From Synanceia verrucosa (taxonomy: Eukaryota; Chordata; Actinopteri; Perciformes; Synanceiidae): a stretch of 64,000 bases of DNA. Both the position numbers and the translations under genes were made by a program. The notes under the pieces were generated by a model. It did not search any database and was not told where the DNA came from. It saw only the letters and a list, made by a program, of their open reading frames with translations. Below are positions 12,027-23,660 of this stretch, in pieces. The stretch spans positions 21,651,619-21,715,618 of the forward strand of contig CM056550.1 of the NCBI GenBank assembly GCA_029721515.1. Reading direction: 5' to 3'. The first letter of the stretch is position 1, and each line of letters starts with the position of its first letter.

Positions 12027-13847
12027 CATTTTTTCCAAAATTTTACACATCCTAAAATATGGCAAATTTTCAAGTTATATGAAGAAATTATGCCACATTT
12101 TCATTCAAAATGACATAACTACTAATGTGGATGACTTTTTTTGACATTTGAAAATTTGACTTTTTCAACTTTTTTTGACATACCATAGTATGGCATTTTT
12201 TGCCAAAATTTTACACATCCTAAAATATGGCAAATTTTCAAGTTATATGAAGAAATAATGCCAGATTTTCATACAAAAAGATATAACTACTAATTTAGAT
12301 GACTTTTTTTGACATTTGAAAAGTTGACATTTTCGACTTTTTTCGACATACTATACTATGGCATTTTTTCCAAATTTTTAGTAATGGTGAATTATGGCAT
12401 ATTTCCAAGTTATTTCAAGAAACTATGCTACAATTTCATTTAAAATGCTATCATAAGTAATTTTGATGACTTTTTTTGACAGTTGAAAATTTGACTTTTT
12501 TGAGTTTTTTTGACATACTATAGTATGGCACTTTTTTCCAAAATTTTACACATCCTAAAATATGGCAAATTTTCGAGTTACATGAAGAAATTATGCCACA
12601 TTTTCATTCAAAATGATATAACTACTAATTTGCATGACTTTTTTTGACATTTGAAAATTTGACATTTTCGACTTTTTTCGACATACTATACTATGGCTTT
12701 TTTCCCAAATTTTTAGCAATGGTAAATTATGGCATATTTCCAAGTTATTTCAAGAAACTATGCTACAATTTCATTTAAAATGCTATAATAAGTCATTTTG
12801 ATGACTTTTTTTGACAGTTGAAAATTTGACTTTTTTGAGTTTTTTTTGACATACTATAGTATGGTATTTTTTTCCAAAATTTTACACATCCTAAAATATG
12901 GCAAATTTTCAAGTTATATGAAGAAATTATGCCACATTTTCATTCAAAATGATATAACTACTAATTTGGATGACTTTTTTTGACATTTGAAAATTTAACT
13001 TTTTCGACTTTTTTTTGACATACTATAGTATGGCATTTTTTCCAAAATTTTACACATCCTAAAACATGGTAAATTTCAAAATTATTTCAAGAAAGTTTGC
13101 CACAGTTTCATTCAAAATGACATAATGAGTCATTTTGATGACTTTTTTTGACAGTTGAAAATTTGAATTTTTCGACTTTTTTTGACATACTATAGTATGT
13201 CATTTTTTCCAAAATTTTACACATCCTAAAATATGGTAAATTTTCGAGTTATATGAGGAAATTATGCCACATTTTCATTCAAAATGATACAACAACTAAT
13301 TTGGATGACTTTTTTTGACATTTGAAAATTTGACTTTTTCGACTTGTTTTGACATACTATAGTATGGCATTTTTTTTTTACAAAATTTTACACATCCTAA
13401 AATATGGTAAATTTCAAAATTATTTCAAGAAAGTTTGGCACAGTTTCATTCAAAATGACATAATAAGTCATTTTGATGACTTTTTTTGACAGTTGAAAAT
13501 TTGACTTTTTCGACTTTTTCGACATACTATACTATGGCATTTTTTCCCAAATTTTTAGTAATGGTAAATTGTGACATATTTCCAAGTCATTTCAAGAAAC
13601 TATGCTACAATTTCATTTAAAATGCTATCATAAGTAATTTTGATGACTTTTTTTGACAGTTGAAAATTTGACTTTTTTGAGTTTTTTTGACATAGTATAG
13701 TATGGCATTTTTTCCAAAATTTTACGCATCCTAAAATATGGTAAATTTTCAAATTATTTCAAGAAAGTATGCTACAGTTTCATTCAAAATGATATAATAA
13801 GTCATTTTGATGACTTTTTTTGACAGTTGAAAATTTGACTTTTTCGA

Positions 13848-13881
13848 CTTTTTTTGACATACTATAGTATGTCAAAAAAAG
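13848..13881. repeat. Perfect 34-bp palindrome (pair 2, first)
   Basis: Same sequence as the 11817 copy and displaced by 2031 bp. It marks the second copy of the long higher-order repeat. Confidence 0.97.
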
Positions 13882-14023
13882 CATTTTTTCCAAAATTTTA
13901 CACATCCTAAAATAGGGCAGATTTTCAAGTTATATGAAGAAATTATGCCACATTTTCATTCAAAATGATTTAATAAGTCATTTTGATGACTTTTTGTGAC
14001 AATTGAAAATTTGACTTTTTCGA

Positions 14024-14057
14024 CTTTTTTTGACATACTATAGTATGTCAAAAAAAG
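14024..14057. repeat. Perfect 34-bp palindrome (pair 2, second)
   Basis: Same sequence as the 11993 copy, displaced by 2031 bp. Confidence 0.97.
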
Positions 14058-15883
14058 CATTTTTTCCAAAATTTTACACATCCTAAAATATGGCAAATTT
14101 TCAAGTTATATGAAGAAATTATGCCACATTTTCATTCAAAATAACATAACTACTAATGTGGATGACTTTTTTTGACATTTGAAAATTTGACTTTTTCAAC
14201 TTTTTTTGACATACCATAGTATGGCATTTTTTGCCAAAATTTTACACATCCTAAAATATGGCAAATTTTCAAGTTATATGAAGACATTATGCCACATTTT
14301 CATTCAAAATGATATAATAAGTCATTTTGATGACTTTTTGTGACAATTGAAAATTTGACTTTTTTGACTTTTTTTGACATACTATAGTATGGCATTTTTT
14401 CCAAAATTTTACACATCCTAAAATATGGTAAATTTCAAAATTATTTCAAGAAAGTTTGCCACAGTTTCATTCAAAATGACATAATAAGTCATTTTGATGA
14501 CTTTTTTTGACAGTTGAAAATTTGAATTTTTCGACTTTTTTTGACATACTATAGTATGGCTTTTTTCCCAAATTTTTAGCAATGATAAATTATGACATAT
14601 TTCCAAGTTATTTCAAGAAACTATGCTACAATTTCATTTAAAATGCTATCATAAGTCATTTTGATGACTTTTTTTGACAGCTGAAAATTTGACTTTTTCG
14701 AGTTTTTTTTGACATACCATAGTATGGCATTTTTTCCAAAATTTTACACATCCTAAAATATGGTAAATTTTCAAATTATTTCAAGAAATTATGCCACATT
14801 TTCATTCAAAATGATATAATAAGTCATTTTGATGACTTTTTGTGAGATTTGAAAATTTGACTTTTTTGACTTTTTTTGACATACTATAGTATGGCATTTT
14901 TTCCAAAATTTTACACATCCTAAAATATGGCAAATTTTCAAGTTATATGAAGAAATTATGCCACATTTTCATTCAAAATGATATAACTACTAATTTGCAT
15001 GACTTTTTTTGACATTTGAAAATTTGACATTTTCGACTTTTTTCGACATACTATACTATGGCTTTTTTCCCAAATTTTTAGCAATGGTAAATTATGGCAT
15101 ATTTCCAAGTTATTTCAAGAAACTATGCTACAATTTCATTTAAAATGCTATAATTAGTCATTTTGATGACTTTTTTTGACAGTTGAAAATTTGACTTTTT
15201 TGAGTTTTTTTTTGACATACTATAGTATGGCATTTTTTTCCAAAATTTTACACATCCTAAAATATGGTAAATTTTCGAGTTATATGAGGAAATTATGCCA
15301 CATTTTCATTCAAAATGATATAACTACTAATTTGGATGACTTTTTTTGACATTTGAAAATTTGACTTTTTCGACTTGTTTTGACATACTATAGTATGGCA
15401 TTTTTTTTTTACAAAATTTTACACATCCTAAAATATGGTAAATTTCAAAATTATTTCAAGAAAGTTTGGCACAGTTTCATTCAAAATGACATAATAAGTC
15501 ATTTTGATGACTTTTTTTGACAGTTGAAAATTTGACTTTTTCGACTTTTTTTTGACATACTATAGTATGGCATTTTTCCCATATTTTTAGCAATGGTAAA
15601 TTATGGCATATTTCCAAGTTATTTCAAGAAACTATGCTACAATTTCAATTAAAATGCTTTCATAAGTCATTTTGATGACTTTTTTTGACAGTTGAAAATT
15701 TGACTTTTTTGAGTTTTTTTTGACATACTATAGTATGGCATTTTTTTCCAAAATTTTACACATCCTAAAATATGGTAAATTTCAAAATTATTTCAAGAAA
15801 GTTTGCCACAGTTTCATTCAAAATGACATAATAAGTCATTTTGATGACTTTTTTTGACAGTTGAAAATTTGACTTTTTCGACT

Positions 15884-15915
15884 TTTTTTTGACATACTAT
15901 AGTATGTCAAAAAAA
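15884..15915. repeat. Perfect 32-bp palindrome (pair 3, first)
   Basis: Same core as the other palindromes, but the T-run has grown to eight. The outer C/G pair no longer matches and the perfect part is 32 bp. Displaced 2035 bp from pair 2. Confidence 0.95.
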
Positions 15916-16058
15916 GCATTTTTTCCAAAATTTTACACATCCTAAAATAGGGCAGATTTTCAAGTTATATGAAAAAATTATGCCACATTTTCATTCAAAA
16001 TGATTTAATAGGTCATTTTGATGAATTTTTGTGACAATTGAAAATTTGACTTTTTCGA

Positions 16059-16092
16059 CTTTTTTTGACATACTATAGTATGTCAAAAAAAG
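16059..16092. repeat. Perfect 34-bp palindrome (pair 3, second)
   Basis: Same sequence as the 14024 copy, displaced by 2035 bp. The following GCATTTT has become GCGTTTT. Confidence 0.95.
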
Positions 16093-17899
16093 CGTTTTTT
16101 CCAAAATTTTACACATCCTAAAATATGGCAAATTTTCAAGTTATATGAAGAAATTATGCCACATTTTCATTCAAAATGACATAACTACTAATGTGGATGA
16201 CTTTTTTTGACATTTGAAAATTTGACTTTTTCAACTTTTTTTGACATACCATAGTATGGCATTTTTTGCCAAAATTTTACACATCCTAAAATATGCCAAA
16301 TTTTCAAGTTATATGAAGACATTATGCCACATTTTCATTCAAAATGATATAATAAGTCATTTTGATGACTTTTTGTGACAATTGAAAATTTGACTTTTTT
16401 GACTTTTTTTGACATACTATAGTATGGCATTTTTTCCAAAATTTTACACATCCTAAAATATGGTAAATTTCAAAATTATTTCAAGAAAGTTTGCCACAGT
16501 TTCATTCAAAATGACATAATAAGTCATTTTGATGACTTTTTTTGACAGTTGAAAATTTGAATTTTTCGACTTTTTTTGACATACTATAGTATGGCTTTTT
16601 TCCCAAATTTTTAGCAATGGTAAATTATGGCATATTCCAAGTTATTTCAAGAAACTATGCTACAATTTCATTTAAAATGCTATAATAAGTCATTTTGATG
16701 ACTTTTTTTGACAGTTGAAAATTTGACTTTTTTGAGTTTTTTTTTGACATACTATAGTATGGCATTTTTTTCCAAAATTTTACACATCCTAAAATATGGC
16801 AAATTTTCAAGTTATATGAAGAAATTATGCCACATTTTCATTCAAAATGATATAACTACTAATTTGCATGACTTTTTTTTTATTTCAAGAAAGTATGCTA
16901 CAGTTTCATTCAAAATGATATAATAAGTAATTTTGATGACTTTTTTTGACAGTTGAAAATTTGACTTTTTCGACTTTTTTTTTTTTTACATACTATAGTG
17001 TGGCATTTTTTTCCAAAATTTTACACATCCTAAAATATGGCAAATTTTCAAGTTATATGAAGAAATTATGCCACATTTTCATTCAAAATGATATAACTAC
17101 TAATTTGCATGACTTTTTTTGACATTTGAAAATTTGACATTTTCGACTTTTTTCGACATACTATACTATGGCAGTTTTTCCAAATTTTTAGTAATGGTAA
17201 ATTATGGCATATTTCCAAGTTATTTCAAGAAACTATGCTACAATTTCATTTAAAATGCTATCATAAGTCATTTTGATGACTTTTTTTGACAGTTGAAAAT
17301 TTAACTTTTTTGAGTTTTTTTTTGATATACTATAGTATGGCATTTTTTCCAAAATTTTACACATCCTAAAATATGGTAAATTTTCAAATTATTTCAAGAA
17401 AGTATGCTACAGTTTCATTCAAAATGATATAATAAGTAATATTGATGACTTTTTTTGACAGTTGAAAATTTGAATTTTTCGACTTTTTTTGACATACTAT
17501 AGTATGGCATTTTTTCCAAAATTTTACACATCCTAAAATATGGCAAATTTTCAAGTTATATGAAGAAATTATGCCACATTTTCATTGAAAATGATATAAC
17601 TACTAATTTGCATGACTTTTTTTGACATTTGAAAATTTGACATTTTCGACTTTTTTCGACATACTATACTATGGCAGTTTTTCCAAATTTTTAGTAATGG
17701 TAAATTATGGCATATTTCCAAGTTATTTCAAGAAACTATGCTACGATTTCATTTAAAATGCTATCATAAGTCATTTTGATGACTTTTTTTGAGAGTTGAA
17801 AATTTGACTTTTTTGAGTTTTTTTTTGACATACTATAGTATGGCATTTTTTCCAAAATTTTACACATCCTAAAATATGGTAAATTTTCAAATTATTTCA

Positions 17900-19910
17900 A
17901 GAAAGTATGCTACAGTTTCATTCACAATGACATAACTACTAATTTGGATGAAATTTTTTGACAGTTGAAAGTTTGACTTTTTTTTGACTTTTTTTGACAT
18001 ACTACAGTATGGCATTTTTTCCAAAATTTTACACATCCTAAAATATGGCAAATTTTCAAGTTATATGAAGAAATTATGCCACATTTTCATTCAAAATGAT
18101 ATAACTACTAATTTGGATGACTTTTTTTGACATTTGAAAATTTAACTTTTTCGACTTTTTTTGACATACTATAGTATGGCATTTTTTCCAAAATTTTACA
18201 CATCCTAAAATATGGTAAATTTCAAATTTATTTCAAGAAAGTTTGCCACAGTTTCATTCAAAATGACATAATGAGTCATTTTGATGACTATTTTTGACAG
18301 ATGAAAATTTGACTTTTTCGACTTTTTTTGACATACTATAGTATGTCATTTTTTCCAAAATTTTACACATCCTAAAATATGGCAAATTTTCAAGTTACAT
18401 GAGGAAATTATGCCACATTTTCATTCAAAATGATATAACTACTAATTTGGATGACTTTTTTTGACATTTGAAAATTTGACTTTTTCGACTTGTTTTGACA
18501 TACTATAGTATGGCATTTTTTACAAAATTTTACACATCCTAAAATATGGTAAATTTTAAAATTATTTCAAGAAAGTTTGGCACAGTTTCATTCAAAATGA
18601 CATAATAAGTCATTTTGATGACTTTTTGACAGTTGAAAATTTGACTTTTGACTTTTTGACATACTATAGTATGGCATTTTTTCCAAAATTTTACACATCC
18701 TAAAATATGGCAAATTTTCAAGTTATATGAAGAAATTATGCCACATTTTCATTCAAAATGATATAACTACTAATTTGCATGACTTTTTTTGACATTTGTA
18801 AATTTGACATTTTCGACTTTTTTCACCATACTATACTATGGCATTTTTTCTAAATTTTTAGCAATGGTAAATTATGGCATATTTCCAAGTTATTTCAAGA
18901 AACTATGCTACAATTTCATTTAAAATGCTATAATAAGTCATTTTGATGACTTTTTTTGACAGTTGAAAATTTGACTTTTTTGACTTTTTTTGACATACTA
19001 CAGTATGGCATTTTTTCCAAAATTTTACACATCCTAAAATATGGCAAATTTTCAAGTTATATGAAGAAATTATGCCACATTTTCATTCAAAATGATATAA
19101 CTACTAATTTGGATGACTTTTTTTGACATTTGAAAATTTAACTTTTTCGACTTTTTTTTGACATACTATAGTATGGCATTTTTTCCAAAATTTTACACAT
19201 CCTAAAATATGGTAAATTTCAAATTTATTTCAAGAAAGTTTGCCACAGTTTCATTCAAAATGACATAATGAGTCATTTTGATGACTATTTTTGACAGATG
19301 AAAATTTGACTTTTTCGACTTTTTTTGACATACTATAGTATGTCATTTTTTCCAAAATTTTACACATCCTAAAATATGGCAAATTTTCAAGTTATATGAG
19401 GAAATTATGCCACATTTTCATTCAAAATGATATAACTACTAATTTGGATGACTTTTTTTGACATTTGAAAATTTGACTTTTTCGACTTGTTTTGACATAC
19501 TATAGTATGGCATTTTTTTTTACAAAATTTTACACATCCTAAAATATGGTAAATTTTAAAATTATTTCAAGAAAGTTTGGCACAGTTTCATTCAAAATGA
19601 CATAATAAGTCATTTTGATGACTTTTTTTGACAGTTGAAAATTTGACTTTTTTGACTTTTTTTGACATACTATAGTATGGCATTTTTTCCAAAATTTTAC
19701 ACATCCTAAAATATGGCAAATTTTCAAGTTATATGAAGAAATTATGCCACATTTTCATTCAAAATGATATAACTACTAATTTGCATGACTTTTTTTGACA
19801 TTTGTAAATTTGACATTTTCGACTTTTTTCACCATACTATACTATGGCATTTTTTCTAAATTTTTAGCAATGGTAAATTATGGCATATTTCCAAGTTATT
19901 TCAAGAAAGT
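17900..19910. repeat. Second higher-order repeat, period about 996 bp (6 units)
   Basis: Private variants recur 996-997 bp apart: GACATACTACAGTATGGC at 17996 and 18992, TTTTTGACAGATGAAAATTT at about 18291 and 19288, CGACTTGTTTTGACATAC at 18497 and 19494, and TTTCACCATACTATACTATG at about 18831 and 19827. This is an exact duplication of a six-unit block. It is distinct from the 2.03-kb repeat to its left. Confidence 0.88.
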
Positions 19911-21815
19911 ATACTACAGTTTCATTCAAAATTATATAATAAGTAATTTTGATGACTTTTTGTGACAGTTGAAAATTTGACTTTTTCTGCTTTTTATGAC
20001 ATACTATAGTATGGCATTTTTTCCAAAATTTTACACATCCTAAAATATGGCAAATTTTCAAGTTATATGAAGAAATTATGCCACATTTTCATTCAAAATG
20101 ATATAACTACTAAATTGGATGACTTTTTTTGACATTTGAAAATTTGACTTTTTCGACTTTTTCGACATACTATACTATGGCATTTTTTCCCAAATTTTTA
20201 GTAATGGTAAATTGTGGCATATTTCCAAGTTATTTCAAGAAACTATGCTACAATTTCATTTAAAATGCTATCATGAGTCATTTTGATGATTTTTTTTGAC
20301 AGTTGAAAATTTGTCTTTTTTGAGTTTTTTGACATAGTATAGTATGGCATTTTTTCCAAAATTTTACGCATCCTAAAATATGGTAAATTTTCAAATTATT
20401 TCAAGAAAGTATGCTACAGTTTCATTCAAAATGATATAATAAGTCATTTTGATGACTTTTTTTGACAGTTGAAAATTTGAGTTTTTCGACATTTTCTGGA
20501 CATACTATAGTATGGCATTTTTTTTCCAAAATTTCAGACATCCTAAAATATGGCAAATTTTCAAGTATTTTCCAAGAATATATGAAACAATTTAATTCAA
20601 AATGCTGTAATAAGTAATTTTGATGACTTTTTTTGACATTTGAAAATTTGACATTTTCGACTTTTTTCGACATACTATACTATGGCTTTTTTCCCAAATT
20701 TTTAGCAATGGTAAATTATGGCATATTTCCAAGTTATTTCAAGAAACTATGCTACAATTTCATTTAAAATGCTATCATAAGTCATTTTGATGACTTTTTC
20801 TGACAGTTGAAAATTTGACTTTTTTGAGTTTTTTTTGACATACTATAGTATGGCATTTTTTTCCAAAATTTTACACATCCTAAAATATGGCACATTTTCA
20901 AGTTATATGAAGAAATTATGCCACATTTTCATTCAAAATGATATAATAAGTCATTTTGATGACTTTTTGTGACAATTGAAAATTTGACTTTTTTGACTTT
21001 TTTTGACATACTATAGTATGGCATTTTTTCCAAAATTTTACACATCCTAAAATATGGCAAATTTTCAAGTTATATGAAGTATGCCACATTTTCATTCAAA
21101 ATGATATAACTACTAATTTGGATGACTTTTTTTGACATTTGAAAATTTGACTTTTTCGACTTTTTTTGACATACCATAGTATGGCATTTTTTGCCAAAAT
21201 TTTACACATCCTAAAATATGGCAAATTTTCAAGTTATATGAAGACATTATGCCACATTTTCATTCAAAATGATATAATAAGTCATTTTGATGACTTTTTG
21301 TGACAATTGAAAATTTGACTTTTTTGACTTTTTTTGACATACTATAGTATGGCATTTTTTCCAAAATTTTACACATCCTAAAATATGGTAAATTTCAAAA
21401 TTATTTCAAGAAAGTTTGCCACAGTTTCATTCAAAATGACATAATAAGTAATTTTGATGACTTTTTTTGACAGTTGAAAATTTGAATTTTTCGACTTTTT
21501 TTGACATACTATACTATGGCATTTTTTCCAAATTTTTAGTAATGGTAAATTATGGCAAATTCTCAAGTTATTTCAAGAAATTATACCACAATTTCATTAA
21601 AAATGATATAACTACTAAATTGGATTTTTTTTTTTGACATTTGAAAATTTGATATTTTTTTTTCGACATGCTATACTATGGCATTTTTTCCAAAATTTTA
21701 CACACCCTAAAATATGGCAAATTTCCAAGTTATTTCAAGAAAATGCTATCATAAGTCATTTTGATGACTTTTTTTTTTTTAAAATTTTTAGTCATGGTAA
21801 ATTATGGCAAATGAT

Positions 21816-23585
21816 TATGACTATTTCCATATACTACACAATGAACTGTGACCTTTTTATGAACATTTTTATATATTTTCAACTAAGACAGTGAAATGAA
21901 GATTTTATTTTTACCCCAGAAAAGGCATTGGAAGAAAACATTCACTGCTCCCAAAGCATTTTCAAATGAATTTAATATTGCAACCTGCATTTGAATGACA
22001 TTGAGAATCCAAAAATGGATAGACCACAGAGAGCAAAGGCAGTCGTAGTCTAAATATTCTGAAAAAGAAAGGCAGACAGAGAAGAAGCCATGGGAAAGTA
22101 GACTGGGGTTGTTTTTATGTCTCTTCTTGTACTACACCTCACAACTCCAGAAAGACAAAAAATGACCACTTAACAGTTCCTTGCTGCTCAGCCACTTTCA
22201 CAATGTTAGCATGTAATATTTACATACAGCATTACATATTTTAATTTAGGATTAAAGCAGATCTGGGTCAAATTATTCTAAATGTTTGGGTATATATTGG
22301 AGTACCAGATGAGTGGGGTTTCTGTCACACAAGACAAGCACAAAAAAAGCTGTCAGTTGTTTTGACCCAAGTGAAAATCAAATCCATGTATTCTAAAAGA
22401 TATAATCAGACATGGGTAATATGAGGCGTTATTGTCTTGTTGTTCTTGCATTAAGCAGGCACTGAAGCACCACGTGTGTACTGTGGTTTTTGCGATTACA
22501 GGATTCATCTGTTATACTTTAAATGTTCCTGTGTGTTAACGATGCATCTGACATCATTTGTCATGAAATTGTACTGACTCTACTGCATTTATCAACCACA
22601 TTTATCTAAAGATCACCTCTCAATGCTCATCCTTCACCTCAGGGTTATTCCACTTTTCCATGTCTTAAAAAATTACATATGGCACTGATTTGCAGAAAAG
22701 CTATAATACAAATAAAGCAAATATACACTTGAATATTGCAAGTTCTTGGCAAAAGGCTTTGTTATGTGCTTTTTAATGTGCAGTCATTTTAGCAAAATAC
22801 ATTTTGCTGTCTCCTGACAAAAGGCAGACTGTTACATCCATGTTAAATGCAGTTCAACTTGCATACCACTTTTCTGAGGTACAAAACCAGTGTAATGGTA
22901 TTTCATGACTGTGAAACATCTAACTGTAAAACTTCCGCCTCAATCCATCATGGAAATCAACCCCTGTGTCATCATCTCTGCCTCTGTTGCATACTTGATG
23001 CTCTGTGCATTCTGGCTGAGGTGCTTCATTATTTTTCTGACAATATTTCCATTGGAAAGAGTATCACATTTGTGATGGGCATGTAGTTTCAATATCGCCT
23101 CTAATCTCAGATAGAAGTTAACAATAAATGAAATGATGTACGGTGTGTTTACATAACAAAAAAACCCCAAAAACAAATCTTAACATTCCTGTTGTGTTCT
23201 CCAAACTCAAGATTGGAATGTCATCGTCACTACATAAATACATTTACAATTACTACAACTTTAAAAATATTAAGTGGTCAATCCAAAATAACACTTAGAT
23301 AAACATTTAAAATACGGTACTATACAACAAAACTGAAAGAGACCAAGTTTGTAACAACACTTAATGACAAAATTATTATCATACACAAGGTGAAATATAC
23401 ATTATTAATAAAATGTTTTTCATTTACAATTTTCATCCACTGACATACAGTATATTACAGCGAGGACGGAGTTAATGATAGGACAAGTGCATAGCAAAAT
23501 AGATCATTTGAAGTTAAAGAAACACATAAAACTGACAAACAGCTTTAGAAAACAACATTAAAAACCATGTTTAAGGCAAATCTCG
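21816..23585 (-). other. ptpre: Probable ptpre 3' UTR and downstream flank
   Basis: Sequence after the ptpre stop codon, reading leftward. No other coding region is supported. On the minus strand the only canonical AATAAA I noticed is at 21903-21908, just before the satellite. Variant ATTAAA signals occur near 21970, 22240 and 22772. The true cleavage site cannot be fixed from sequence alone. If the distal signal is used, the 3' UTR would be about 1.7 kb and would end almost against the array. Confidence 0.45.
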
Positions 23586-23660
23586 TCATTTAAAATTGGC
23601 ATAGTCTGAGAAAATGTCAACAAAGTCTTGTACCACCCTGTAGCAGAAGTCATATTGTTC
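23586..23660 (-). CDS. ptpre: ptpre last coding exon 19: C-terminal tail and stop
   Basis: Residues 659-682: EQYDFCYRVVQDFVDIFSDY then ANFK and TGA. Tyr678 within YANF is the site that binds Grb2 when phosphorylated in PTP-alpha/epsilon. The QDFVDIFSDYANFK ending fits epsilon. Confidence 0.97.
   Translation of the reverse strand, partial: EQYDFCYRVVQDFVDIFSDYANFK

Larger units (their letters stand above)
11489..16600. repeat. Higher-order repeat, period about 2.03 kb (12 units)
   Basis: Distinctive unit variants recur at 2031-2035 bp. The palindrome pairs recur at 11825/12001, 13856/14032 and 15891/16067 (positions of the GACATA landmark). The CGACTTGTTTTGACATAC variant occurs at 13351 and 15382. 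The CATTTTTCCCATATTTTTAG variant occurs at about 11511 and 15576, two periods apart. Two to two-and-a-half copies are present. Twelve 168-bp units plus two 9-bp insertions give 2034 bp, which agrees. Confidence 0.88.
9105..21815. repeat. Satellite array, about 168-bp unit, roughly 70 units
   Basis: The segment is a head-to-tail tandem repeat. Each unit contains the landmark GACATACTATAGTATGGC, then TTTTTTCCAAAATTTTACAC, CCTAAAATATGG, TTATGCCACATTTTCATTC, AAAATGATATAA, TTTTGATGACTTTTTTTGAC and TTGAAAATTTGACTTTTTCG. Landmark-to-landmark distances are 164-169 bp in most places and 176 bp where a 9-bp insertion is present. Units at 9.1-10.5 kb and at about 21.6-21.8 kb are diverged, while central units are very similar to each other, the usual sign of homogenisation by unequal exchange. 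The unit is A/T-rich and has two dyads: CATACTATAGTATG, and AAGTCAT-TTTG-ATGACTT. I saw no CENP-B-box-like motif. Short minus-strand reading frames in many units are by-products of the repeat. The array lies about 1.8 kb beyond the ptpre stop codon. Confidence 0.97.

Noticed and set aside
14418..21566. A family of 60-83-codon minus-strand open frames (starting MKICHILGCVKFWKKCHTIV and similar) in satellite units
   Set aside because: They recur only because the units recur. Unit length (about 168-176 bp with indels) does not hold a frame, there is no start context, and the frames resemble no protein.
9105..21815. Array considered as a CRISPR-like or direct-repeat/spacer structure
   Set aside because: Units are contiguous with no unique spacers, and the surrounding gene is vertebrate. 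It is ordinary tandem satellite organisation.
9105..21815. Centromere identity of the array
   Set aside because: The unit length is suggestive, but I saw no CENP-B-box-like motif and the array is short and beside a gene. Sequence alone cannot support the claim.
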